In this document: one piece after another, positions 1-5,872 of the stretch | Numbering within the stretch: the stretch's first letter is position 1 | How the letters are laid out: each line of letters opens with the position of its first letter | Source of the DNA: Candidatus Moraniibacteriota bacterium | GTDB lineage: Bacteria; Patescibacteriota; Minisyncoccia; Moranbacterales; GWC2-37-73 | Length of the DNA stretch: 7,471 nt | NCBI GenBank assembly: GCA_003510895.1 | Contig: DOKE01000014.1 | Coordinates: 1,015-8,485 of the forward strand | Direction: 5' to 3' | Position numbers and translations under genes: made by a program | The notes under the pieces: generated by a model | The model's input: only the letters and a program-made list of their open reading frames with translations | Database searches by the model: none | Told to the model about the DNA's origin: nothing

Positions 1-8
1 ATCGGTTT

Positions 9-55
9 CGCCACAGCAGAAAAATGCCTAAAATAAGCACCTTCCTGCCATGGCG
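9..55 (-). other. Long hairpin in minus-strand leader RNA or small RNA
   Basis: Read on the minus strand, the 19 bases 55-37 pair with 27-9 around a 9-base loop (36-28). There are 14 Watson-Crick pairs and 5 G-U pairs, with no unpaired base. On the plus strand the five G-U positions become A-C mismatches, so the fold is clearly better in minus-strand RNA. The hairpin starts roughly 28 bases after the start point predicted from the promoter at 90-118. I cannot assign it to a known RNA family. It may be a 5' leader of a gene to the left or the first arm of a small RNA cut by the window edge. Confidence 0.5.
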
Positions 56-89
56 AATACAAGCTGATATTTTAATGAACTGATTTTCT

Positions 90-118
90 ATTATACACCC
101 AAACCAACATTTTGTCAA
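90..118 (-). promoter_or_regulatory. Perfect sigma-70-type promoter, leftward
   Basis: On the minus strand there is an exact TTGACA (plus-strand bases 113-118) and an exact TATAAT (90-95) with a 17-base spacer, the full housekeeping-sigma consensus. Transcription would start near base 83 and run off the left edge through the hairpin at 9-55. It lies just beyond the stop codon of rarA and faces the same way, so it drives a separate unit to the left, not rarA. Confidence 0.75.
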
Positions 119-136
119 TAATTTACTAAAAAAATT

Positions 137-1375
137 CTATTGCAAATATTTTCTTTTTCTTAGTTTGTCCGGGAAAAATTGTTGTTGGGCATCTTCGGGA
201 TTTTCAAAATCCGGCGTGTATTTATATTCTTTTCCATATCCCAAGTCTTTCATAAATTTTGTTGGAGCGTTACGCAAGTGAATCGGCACTGGTTCATTGG
301 GAAAATTTTCCGCATCCTGTTTAGCTTTGCCGTATGCAACATAGAGCGCGTTGCTCTTTTTCGATTTAGCCATATACGCCACTGCTTGCGCAAGATTAAC
401 AGCGCATTCCGGCATTCCAATATAGTGGCAAGCGTGATAAGCGCTAATTGCCTGATCAAGCGCGAATGAATTGGCGGTCCCAATGTCTTCCGAAGCAAAA
501 CGAATTATTCTTCGAGCAACATACAGCGGGTCTTCTCCGCCTTCCAACATTCTAGCCAGCCAATAAAGAGCCGCATCCGCATCCCCTCCGCGCATACTCT
601 TATGCAACGCGGAGATTATATTGTAGTGTTGTTCTCCTGCTCGATCATAAAGCAAGCTGGTTTTTTGAAAAGCTTCTTTGATATTTTCTTTTTCAATAAA
701 AATTTTTTCATCATCATCTTTTTTTCCGGTTGTCACCGCCAATTCCAAAACATTAAGCGCCGCGCGCGCATCGCCATTGGAAAGTCCGGCCAAAAAATCC
801 AAATCTTCATCGGAAATTTCCACTTTGATTTTTCCCAATCCTTTTTTCTTGTCAGAAAGAGCGCGTTCAATTAGCTTTCTCACATTCTCCTGTTTCAGTT
901 GCTCTAAAACAAAAACTCTCGTTCTGGAAAGAAGCGCGTAATTCACTTCGAAACTGGGATTCTCTGTTGTAGCTCCAATTAGAATCAATGTTCCGTCTTC
1001 CACATACGGAAGCAACCTGTCTTGCTGAGCTTTATTGAAACGATGAATTTCGTCCAAGAAAAAAATGGTTTTTTTGTTTTTAAATTCGGCTTCGAATTTT
1101 GCTTTATCAATAATTTTTTTAATTTCTTTCACTCCGCTGGAGACCGCGCTGAGTTGAACAAATTCCGCATCAGTCGCATTGGCTATTATTTGCGCCAGTG
1201 TGGTTTTTCCGCTTCCCGGCGGACCCCAAAAAATCATCGACGGGATTTGATCGCTCTCGATTATTTTGCGAAGCATTTTTCCTTCGCCGACAATATTTTC
1301 TTGTCCGACAAACTCATCCAGATTTTCCGGACGCATTCTGTCAGCTAGAGGTTTTTGAATTATTTTTTCAGGCAT
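137..1375 (-). CDS. rarA: Replication-associated recombination protein A (RarA/MgsA), AAA+ ATPase
   Basis: 412-residue cytoplasmic AAA+ ATPase of the RarA/MgsA/WRNIP1 family, which acts at stalled or damaged replication forks as a clamp-loader-like remodeller. Visible motifs: N-terminal LADRMRPENLDEFVGQ (10-25), Walker A GPPGSGKT (51-58), Walker B FFLDEIHR (105-112), sensor 1 ATTENPSFEVN (135-145), arginine finger in LSRTRVF (149-155), sensor 2 GDARAALN (201-208). The family-specific C-terminal half carries HKSMRGGDADAALYWLARM (258-276) and SEDIGTA (295-301). Length is close to the family norm, so it is complete. The ATG at 1375 gives the canonical N-terminus, but it has no recognisable Shine-Dalgarno, only an A/T-rich leader. 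It lies downstream of the DUF5652-like gene on the same strand, separated by a hairpin terminator, so it is probably transcribed independently or by read-through. Confidence 0.96.
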   Translation of the reverse strand: MPEKIIQKPLADRMRPENLDEFVGQENIVGEGKMLRKIIESDQIPSMIFWGPPGSGKTTLAQIIANATDAEFVQLSAVSSGVKEIKKIIDKAKFEAEFKNKKTIFFLDEIHRFNKAQQDRLLPYVEDGTLILIGATTENPSFEVNYALLSRTRVFVLEQLKQENVRKLIERALSDKKKGLGKIKVEISDEDLDFLAGLSNGDARAALNVLELAVTTGKKDDDEKIFIEKENIKEAFQKTSLLYDRAGEQHYNIISALHKSMRGGDADAALYWLARMLEGGEDPLYVARRIIRFASEDIGTANSFALDQAISAYHACHYIGMPECAVNLAQAVAYMAKSKKSNALYVAYGKAKQDAENFPNEPVPIHLRNAPTKFMKDLGYGKEYKYTPDFENPEDAQQQFFPDKLRKRKYLQ

Positions 1376-1395
1376 AGAATAAAATATTTTTCAAC

Positions 1396-1428
1396 AAAGC
1401 CCTTTCGGAAATTCCGACGGGGCTTTTT
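1396..1428. terminator. Hairpin terminator between the DUF5652-like gene and rarA
   Basis: AAAGCCC (1396-1402) pairs with GGGCTTT (1420-1426), and an inner TCGG/CCGA stem closes a small AT loop. On the plus strand the hairpin is followed by five T (1424-1428), a good intrinsic-terminator tail. On the minus strand the tail is TTTGTT, which is weaker but still plausible. The only neighbouring gene that ends here is the minus-strand gene at 1455-1706, so its natural job is to end that transcript. It may also block antisense transcription leaving rarA. Confidence 0.7.
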
Positions 1429-1454
1429 AAAAACATCAGAATTATTTCCGCTTT

Positions 1455-1706
1455 CTATGAACAATGTCCACCGCAACAGCTATGAGAGCCGTCGCTGGAA
1501 TTTGTTTGCGGATCATTGTTTTTTTCGGAAAAAATAAAGATATACAAGATATCCAAAATTGCCAAAGAATTGAAAATGAGGAGAACAATAAACCATCCGT
1601 GTTGATTTTTTCTGGCTGACTTCCAAAGCGCCCAACCTTTCCAAGGAATGGTCCAGACAGCCACCAAAATCAATACCCAAACATTTTCCAATATCATTTT
1701 TTCCAT
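1455..1706 (-). CDS. Small membrane protein, DUF5652-like, with Cys/His-rich tail
   Basis: 83-residue protein of unknown function. Two hydrophobic segments (about 5-21 and 37-59) flank a short basic loop WKGWALWKSARKNQHGW (22-38). This arrangement, with the following WFIVLLIFNSLAILDILYIF, matches my memory of the DUF5652 family common in Patescibacteria. The last 20 residues are hydrophilic and end in HSCCGGHCS, a Cys-Cys-x2-His-Cys cluster that could bind a metal or carry disulfides. I do not expect that tail in the plain family. The ATG at 1706 is followed by a second Met four codons in, and either could be the start. An extended -10 lies about 25-35 bases upstream and a terminator follows. 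It is probably a single-gene unit. Confidence 0.8.
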   Translation of the reverse strand: MEKMILENVWVLILVAVWTIPWKGWALWKSARKNQHGWFIVLLIFNSLAILDILYIFIFSEKNNDPQTNSSDGSHSCCGGHCS

Positions 1707-1732
1707 ATTTTTTTAATATTTTTTACTTCCCA

Positions 1733-1741
1733 ATCATAGCA
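1733..1741 (-). promoter_or_regulatory. Extended -10 element for the small membrane protein gene
   Basis: On the minus strand the sequence reads TGCTATGAT, an extended -10 (TGn plus a 5/6 match to TATAAT), about 27 bases upstream of the ATG at 1706. No good -35 is present at normal spacing, as is usual for extended -10 promoters. Transcription would start near base 1726. Confidence 0.5.
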
Positions 1742-1774
1742 CAAAAAACAATAAGGAAAAAACTATTGCCTGAT

Positions 1775-1805
1775 TTGACAAAATATTGTATATTTTAATC
1801 ATAAA
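1775..1805 (+). promoter_or_regulatory. Probable promoter of the 260-residue protein gene
   Basis: A perfect -35 TTGACA lies at 1775-1780, about 45 bases before the ATG at 1826. The -10 is less clear: the best match is CATAAA at 1800-1805 with a long 19-base spacer, inside a run of A/T. It is divergent from the extended -10 at 1733-1741. Confidence 0.45.
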
Positions 1806-1825
1806 ACAAAAACTAAAAAACAAAA

Positions 1826-2608
1826 ATGACACACGTACAAAATAATGATTCCAATGATGCGGACAGATCGCACAAAATAGATTCACTTCGCGAAATGATT
1901 CTTAACGCCGAAAAAACTATTCAAGGAGCCAAGGCGATGCTTCTTCAATTGGAAGGAAAGAAAAAAACCGGCAGAAAAAGAAAACTCAATCTTGATAATA
2001 CCGACGGAGAAATTGTTGAAGGAATTTTCGATGGACAGATAATGATTGGAAATAACGGAAAACAATATCCCGTTCCAGCCAACTACGCTTCCAAATCCAA
2101 ATTGATTGAGGGAGATATGTTGAAACTTACCATAACTGACGATGGATCTTTTGTGTATAAACAAATAGGACCGGCAGCCAGAAAAACCACTATCGGAATT
2201 GTCAGCCAAGATGAAAAAGGAAACTATTTTGTTTTTTCAGAAGGAAAACCATTCAAGGTTCTTCTTGCTTCAATAACCTATTTCAAAATACAACCGGGAG
2301 ACGAAGTGGCGATTTTGACACCGAGAGAAATTGAAAGCAATTGGGCAGCTATTGAAAATGTTTTGCAAAAAACCAATTCTTCCAACTTCTCTTCCACCGC
2401 TCCTCTTTCCAATCCAAAATATCCAATTGATCAAGAAATAGATTTATGGAAAAAAGAATCGTCTTCCGAATCTGAAGATCAAAAAAATGTTTCTATCGAA
2501 GAAAAAAACGATGCTCCGGAAGATAAAACAAGCGCCATAGAAGACGAATGGACATCTGATATTTCTGAAATTGAAAAAGAAATCAAATCCCAACAATCAT
2601 CATTCTAA
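1826..2608 (+). CDS. Conserved-looking protein of unknown function with a tandem repeated domain and acidic tail
   Basis: 260 residues, no signal peptide or membrane segment, so probably cytoplasmic. I do not recognise a named family, though it resembles hypothetical proteins found across Parcubacteria. Layout: a charged helix likely to form a short coiled coil (16-45), a basic patch KKKTGRKRK (45-53), then two similar beta-rich blocks. Block 1 is 63-103 and block 2 is 125-165. Aligned without gaps they share I-V at the start, Gly 8, Gly-Lys 16-17, Val 21, Lys 30 and Gly-Asp 34-35. A low-complexity Ser/Glu/Lys tail (about 185-260) is strongly acidic. The basic patch and small-barrel look suggest nucleic-acid or ribosome binding, but that is inference. 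It is followed 14 bases later by the GtrA-like gene, so the two are probably co-transcribed. No Shine-Dalgarno precedes the ATG. Confidence 0.85.
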   Translation: MTHVQNNDSNDADRSHKIDSLREMILNAEKTIQGAKAMLLQLEGKKKTGRKRKLNLDNTDGEIVEGIFDGQIMIGNNGKQYPVPANYASKSKLIEGDMLKLTITDDGSFVYKQIGPAARKTTIGIVSQDEKGNYFVFSEGKPFKVLLASITYFKIQPGDEVAILTPREIESNWAAIENVLQKTNSSNFSSTAPLSNPKYPIDQEIDLWKKESSSESEDQKNVSIEEKNDAPEDKTSAIEDEWTSDISEIEKEIKSQQSSF

Positions 2609-2622
2609 ATTAAAAAAAATAT

Positions 2623-3108
2623 ATGGAAATGGAAAATTCGATTCCAGCGCCGACATCTAATCCAACAAAAAAATTTATTGAACAATTTGCCAAATTCGTT
2701 TTAGTTGGCATAATGAACACCGCTGTCGATTTAATCATTCTTAATATTGAAACTGTTCTTTCCGGAGTCAGAGAAGGTTCCGGCTACGCTATTCAAAAAG
2801 GAATTTCTTTTTTGGCAGCCGTAACTTTCAGCTATTTTATTAATAAATATTGGACATTTCAGGATCAATCAAAAGAAAATGAGGGCAAGAAATTTTCTCA
2901 ATTCTTTTTTGTCAGTGCTATCGGTATGATTATTAATGTTAGCGTAGCCACTGTCGTGGTTACTTATTTAAAAACTCCAATCAATGATGTTCTAAATTTG
3001 TCAATACTCACCGATCAGCTTTGGGTAAGTCTTGGAGCTCTCTGTGGAACAGCCATAGGACTTTTTTGGAATTTTATCGGATACAAATTCTGGGTTTTCA
3101 AGAAATAA
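2623..3108 (+). CDS. GtrA-like multi-pass membrane protein
   Basis: 161 residues with four predicted membrane helices (about 22-46, 56-77, 92-115, 134-157), the layout of the GtrA/DPMS family. Family marks are the FAKFVLVGIMNTAVDL start of helix 1, ISFLAAVTFSYFINKYWTF at the end of helix 2, a Gly-x3-Asn in helix 3 (G101-N105), and the closing FIGYKFWVFKK. Members are thought to help move or position polyprenyl-phosphate-linked sugars for cell-surface glycosylation. The actual substrate cannot be read here and no glycosyltransferase is adjacent. It starts 14 bases after the previous stop, which suggests one transcript. A second ATG two codons downstream (2629) could also serve as start. No Shine-Dalgarno is visible. 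Confidence 0.88.
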   Translation: MEMENSIPAPTSNPTKKFIEQFAKFVLVGIMNTAVDLIILNIETVLSGVREGSGYAIQKGISFLAAVTFSYFINKYWTFQDQSKENEGKKFSQFFFVSAIGMIINVSVATVVVTYLKTPINDVLNLSILTDQLWVSLGALCGTAIGLFWNFIGYKFWVFKK

Positions 3109-3128
3109 GGATACAAATCACAAAAATC

Positions 3129-3140
3129 AAATTCGAATTT
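3129..3140. repeat. 12-base palindrome with related TTCG/CGAA words in the dnaX upstream region
   Basis: AAATTCGAATTT is a perfect 12-base palindrome. It is followed by further TCGAAT and ATTC-ac-GAAT words up to about 3163. It sits between the gtrA-like stop (3108) and the dnaX promoter. It could be an operator or a degraded intergenic repeat, and nothing in the window decides which. Confidence 0.35.
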
Positions 3141-3209
3141 CCCTCGAATATTCACGAATAATATCAAAAGGCAGGCGCTTGACCTGCTCTTTATATTTCA
3201 ATAAGTATA

Positions 3210-3218
3210 TGCTAAAAT
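3210..3218 (+). promoter_or_regulatory. Extended -10 promoter of dnaX
   Basis: TGCTAAAAT is an extended -10 (TGn plus a 5/6 match to TATAAT) about 30 bases before the dnaX ATG at 3249. At 17-base spacing the -35 is only TTTATA (3190-3195). A better TTGACC (3179-3184) is too far away at 28 bases. Confidence 0.5.
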
Positions 3219-3248
3219 GACTTGGACAAGTATAAATCATAGATATTT

Positions 3249-4904
3249 ATGGAATCAACCACGCTTTATAGAAAATACAGGCCGCAGAAATTTTCTGACA
3301 TATTTGGTCAATCTCATATAGTTCAAACTCTTTCCAATGCTATTACTCATAATCGCATTGGGCACGCCTATCTTTTCACCGGACCGCGAGGAACCGGAAA
3401 AACCACTATGGCGCGTCTTTTTGCCAAAGCCGTAAACTGCCAGAAAAATAACGCGGCAACAGCGGAGCCTTGTCTTGAATGCGAAGTTTGTAAAAATATT
3501 TCCGCGGGAAAATCCTTAGATATTTTTGAAATCGATGCCGCTTCCAACACTGGAGTGGAAAATATACGCGAACTTCGCGAAACCGCCAAGCTTCCTCCAT
3601 CGCAAGCCAAATACAAAATATACATCATCGACGAAGTTCATATGCTTTCCTCGGGAGCTTTCAACGCGCTGCTTAAAACACTGGAAGAACCGCCCGCTCA
3701 TGTGATTTTTATTTTAGCAACCACGGAAATTCACAAAGTTCCCGACACCATAATTTCCCGCTGCCAAAGATTTGATTTTACCAGAATTTCTTTGGAAAAT
3801 ATCATCAAAAAACTTTCCGATATTGCCGCCAAAGAAGAAGTGGAAATTGAAAAATCAGCCTTGGAAGCGATTGCCATTTCCGCCGAAGGAGGTATGCGCG
3901 ACGCAGAATCACTTTTGGGACAAGTAATCTCACTGGAAGATAAAAAAATAACCACCAAGGAAGTCGAAGAAATCCTAGGAACAACCAATCGCCAATCCAT
4001 TGAAGATTTGACCGAGGCGCTTATTTCAAAAAACACATTGAAAGCAATTTCCCTGATTGATGAAGTTGCCAACAGTGGTTTTGATTTGGATGTTTTCCAT
4101 AAATCAGTTCTCAACTATTTTCGTCAAATCCTGCTTGTCTCTATCGATCAATCATTGGCAAAAAACTTTTCTTTTGAGTTGACATCAGAGCAAATTAAAA
4201 AAATTCTGGATTTGGTGAAAATAACCAACACCGCTGAAATTTTGAAAATTCTGGGAACTCTTTCTGAAATTCAAGGAAAAATAAAAACATCATTTATTCC
4301 CCAACTCCCTTTTGAAATTGCAATAACAGAAATTACCAAAGGTCTATCAGCAAAAATTGAAAACGAAACTCAAGCAGCAGAACCGCCAAAATTAGCCGCC
4401 AAAATTGAAACTTATTCAAAAGAAATTCCCAAAAAAGAGCCAGTAAAAATCATCGCCGAAGTGAAAATGGAAGAGGAACCAAAAGAAGAAAATTTCTCAA
4501 ACGGAAATAATTCCTTTAATTTATCAGACATTAAGAAAATTTGGAACGAAGCTTGCAAACAAATCACCCAATCCAACCAATCCCTAGCAGCCCTCCTCCC
4601 TCATTCCATCCCGGCAAAAGTTGAAAATGGAGTCTTGTTTATCGCGACAAAATACAGCTTCTACAAGGATAAACTCAATGAAAACAGCAACCGATTGACA
4701 GTCGAAAACGTCTTTGGTAAGCTTCTAGGAGCCAATGTAAAAATAAAACCGCTCACCGAGGAAGAAGCTGGCGTGAAAGTTCCGGAAACAAGATCCTCCA
4801 GCGTTCCGCAATTTGGAAAATCAGTCGAAAATCAAAAACCAAAAGAAACCAGTTCCCTTCTAGAAAATGCCGCCGACCTATTAGGCGGACAAATTATTGA
4901 ATAA
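3249..4904 (+). CDS. dnaX: DNA polymerase III subunit gamma/tau
   Basis: 551-residue clamp-loader ATPase that opens and loads the sliding clamp onto primed DNA. Motifs in order: YRKYRPQKFSDIFGQ (7-21), Walker A GPRGTGKT (45-52), zinc-binding cysteines C64, C75, C78 and C81, Walker B IIDEVH (126-131), sensor 1 ATTE (157-160), the SRC motif with the arginine finger (170-172), and sensor 2 GGMRDAES (214-221). Domain III spans roughly 240-360. A Lys/Glu/Pro-rich linker (370-415) leads to a DnaX C-terminal-like domain (about 425-500). The final AADLLGGQIIE resembles the terminal motif seen in many bacterial DnaX proteins. The start at 3249 gives the standard N-terminus. The usual partners ybaB and recR do not follow. 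A tRNA pseudogene begins 15 bases after the stop. Confidence 0.97.
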   Translation: MESTTLYRKYRPQKFSDIFGQSHIVQTLSNAITHNRIGHAYLFTGPRGTGKTTMARLFAKAVNCQKNNAATAEPCLECEVCKNISAGKSLDIFEIDAASNTGVENIRELRETAKLPPSQAKYKIYIIDEVHMLSSGAFNALLKTLEEPPAHVIFILATTEIHKVPDTIISRCQRFDFTRISLENIIKKLSDIAAKEEVEIEKSALEAIAISAEGGMRDAESLLGQVISLEDKKITTKEVEEILGTTNRQSIEDLTEALISKNTLKAISLIDEVANSGFDLDVFHKSVLNYFRQILLVSIDQSLAKNFSFELTSEQIKKILDLVKITNTAEILKILGTLSEIQGKIKTSFIPQLPFEIAITEITKGLSAKIENETQAAEPPKLAAKIETYSKEIPKKEPVKIIAEVKMEEEPKEENFSNGNNSFNLSDIKKIWNEACKQITQSNQSLAALLPHSIPAKVENGVLFIATKYSFYKDKLNENSNRLTVENVFGKLLGANVKIKPLTEEEAGVKVPETRSSSVPQFGKSVENQKPKETSSLLENAADLLGGQIIE

Positions 4905-4929
4905 AATTTTGTGTGAAGTTGGGGTGTAG
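4904..4929 (+). repeat. 26-base direct repeat, copy 1 (tRNA-Gln 5' part and flank)
   Basis: These 26 bases are identical to 5009-5034, 105 bases away. The shared stretch covers 16 bases of upstream flank plus the first 10 bases of tRNA-Gln. The identity of non-coding flank shows that a segment larger than the tRNA itself was duplicated. Confidence 0.9.
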
Positions 4930-4945
4930 TCCCGATGTATCGGGA
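4930..4945. repeat. Palindromic hairpin element 1 (CCCGAT...ATCGGG)
   Basis: TCCCGATGTATCGGGA is a self-complementary hairpin with TCCCGAT and ATCGGGA arms. It occupies the D-loop position of the tRNA pseudogene and shares the CCCGAT/ATCGGG core with the element at 4953-4970. That points to two members of one short palindromic repeat family, although no third copy occurs in this window. Confidence 0.7.
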
Positions 4946-4952
4946 TAAGGCA

Positions 4953-4970
4953 CCCCGATTGCTATCGGGG
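4953..4970. repeat. Palindromic hairpin element 2 (CCCCGAT...ATCGGGG)
   Basis: CCCCGATTGCTATCGGGG has 7-base arms and a TGCT loop. It replaces exactly the anticodon arm of the tRNA-Gln copy: the sequence resumes matching the intact gene at the very next base on both sides. Confidence 0.7.
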
Positions 4971-5008
4971 CATGCGTAGGTTCGAAATAATTTTTGAAAA
5001 ATAAATAT

Positions 5009-5034
5009 AAATTTTGTGTGAAGTTGGGGTGTAG
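5009..5034 (+). repeat. 26-base direct repeat, copy 2 (upstream flank and start of intact tRNA-Gln)
   Basis: Identical to 4904-4929. It contains the 16 bases preceding the functional tRNA and its first 10 bases, so whatever promoter or leader signal lies in this flank is shared with the pseudogene. Confidence 0.9.
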
Positions 5035-5096
5035 CCAAGCGGTAAGGCAACGGACTTTGACTCCGTCATGCGTAGGTTCGAATCCTACCGCCCCAA
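5025..5096 (+). tRNA. tRNA-Gln (anticodon TTG)
   Basis: The 72-base gene folds as a complete cloverleaf. Acceptor TGGGGTG (5025-5031) pairs with CGCCCCA (5089-5095, one T-G pair). The D arm is GCC/GGC, the anticodon stem ACGGA/TCCGT has loop CTTTGAC, and the T arm has loop TTCGAAT. Loop positions 34-36 read TTG, giving glutamine. The discriminator is A5096 and CCA is not encoded, so it must be added after transcription. No clear promoter precedes it and it may be cut from a dnaX read-through transcript. The downstream gene begins 22 bases after it. Confidence 0.95.
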
Positions 5097-5118
5097 CTGC
5101 GTACAAAATTTTAAAAAA

Positions 5119-5532
5119 ATGAGTTACTTTGTTTACATACTTCAAAGCCTAAAAGATAACAAGCTTTACATCGGTCAAACTAACGATGTTAATAAAAGAT
5201 TAGAAAGACACAATAATGGACAAGTTACTGCCACGCGCGACAGAAAACCTTTTAAAATAATTCATATAGAATCTTTTGCCACTCGCGCGGGAGAAATGCA
5301 AGGTGCAGCTGGGGCTAAAGTTTGGAATGAAACTTTCCGTTGTCTTATCTATCCAGAACTTACGCAATATGGAAAAGAAATATGGGAGTATCTCTCTGGA
5401 GCTCAAAAAGAAGCAAGTGAACACTTTGATACTTTAGAAGAAATATTTAATCAAAAAGGTATGGTCGCGAATGTTTTAAAAATAAATGTTGCAAGAAAAT
5501 ATTTATCTTTAACTCCAGCTCGATATAAATAG
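5119..5532 (+). CDS. GIY-YIG-like protein with altered catalytic region and extended C-terminus
   Basis: 137 residues with the start set at ATG 5119. An in-frame ATG at 5068 lies inside the tRNA and is unlikely. The N-terminal half is a GIY-YIG nuclease fold of the small UvrC-like/YhbQ-like type: FVYILQS (4-10), LYIGQT (16-21), KRLERHN (26-32). In relatives the stretch after ESFATRA carries a pattern like EAMKREKEIK with the metal-binding Glu. Here residues 58-67 read GEMQGAAGAK, and the expected Glu aligns with Ala near position 63. The remaining 70 residues have no counterpart that I recognise, and the protein is longer than the usual 80-100 residues. It may be inactive as a nuclease, or may use Glu59. 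It is first of a closely spaced group of small AT-rich genes. No Shine-Dalgarno is visible. Confidence 0.75.
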   Translation: MSYFVYILQSLKDNKLYIGQTNDVNKRLERHNNGQVTATRDRKPFKIIHIESFATRAGEMQGAAGAKVWNETFRCLIYPELTQYGKEIWEYLSGAQKEASEHFDTLEEIFNQKGMVANVLKINVARKYLSLTPARYK

Positions 5533-5551
5533 ATATACTTTTTGTAAAAAT

Positions 5552-5848
5552 ATGCAAACAATAGAAATAATTGCTAAAGAAAAAAGAAAATACGCTCTGA
5601 ATGTTGACGAGGATAGTTTTAAAAGACAAGACGGGAAAAAATATACAAAATGGGAAATTGAATTTGAATTGTATGGTCAAAAAAATAAAATAATTGGTCA
5701 TGGAAAATTTAAAACTAAAAGCATGACGGACAACGATTTCCTGTCGGATGATGAAATTTTTAATAAGTTGATAGAAGCTGGCATTAAACAAATAAAAAAA
5801 TCTATTGAAAACGGAGATGATATCGAAAGTGTTGGATATAATTTTTAA
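5552..5848 (+). CDS. Hypothetical small soluble protein
   Basis: 98 residues, not recognised. It is highly charged and rich in Lys, Glu, Asp and Ile, with no membrane segment, no Cys and no signal peptide. Secondary structure looks like beta strands in the first half (KWEIEFELYGQKNKIIGHGKF, about 33-53) followed by a helix (about 67-86, DEIFNKLIEAGIKQIKKSIE). Small accessory proteins often have this look, but no function can be read. It starts 19 bases after the GIY-YIG-like gene and precedes the small membrane protein gene, so it is probably part of one transcript. Codon use is AT-rich like its neighbours to the right of the tRNA. Confidence 0.65.
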   Translation: MQTIEIIAKEKRKYALNVDEDSFKRQDGKKYTKWEIEFELYGQKNKIIGHGKFKTKSMTDNDFLSDDEIFNKLIEAGIKQIKKSIENGDDIESVGYNF

Positions 5849-5872
5849 TTTTATAAATAATAGGAAAATATT

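Larger units (their letters stand above)
4920..4986 (+). pseudogene. Broken tRNA-Gln copy with D-loop and anticodon arm replaced by hairpins
   Basis: Aligned to the intact tRNA-Gln at 5025-5096, three blocks are identical: 4920-4929 (acceptor 5' strand to start of D arm), 4946-4952 (TAAGGCA) and 4971-4986 (variable region plus 5' side and loop of the T arm). Between them the D-loop stretch (8 bases in the intact gene) is replaced by the 16-base TCCCGATGTATCGGGA. The whole 17-base anticodon arm is replaced by the 18-base CCCCGATTGCTATCGGGG. After 4986 the copy breaks off, so the T stem and acceptor 3' strand are missing. It cannot fold or decode as a tRNA. It lies directly after the dnaX stop, and its hairpins may act in the 3' end of that transcript. 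Confidence 0.85.

Noticed and set aside
179..1348. Several plus-strand reading frames opposite rarA
   Set aside because: They are Phe/Ile/Ser-rich shadows of the rarA coding strand, with no domain and no initiation signal.
4431..4436. A6 run in dnaX as a programmed frameshift giving a short gamma form
   Set aside because: The run is in frame as CCC AAA AAA GAG, not the nnA AAA AAG register used in E. coli. Loss of one A would give a stop two codons on (about 398 residues), but six A is short for transcriptional slippage and no stimulating hairpin is obvious.
5068..5118. Upstream ATG extending the GIY-YIG-like protein by 17 residues
   Set aside because: The extension lies inside the tRNA-Gln gene, and the domain begins naturally right after the Met at 5119.
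4832..5145. Minus-strand reading frames across the tRNA and its broken copy
   Set aside because: They are antisense translations of tRNA-Gln. The GFEPTHDGVKVRCLTAWLHP-type peptide is a familiar false protein produced by translating the reverse of this kind of tRNA.
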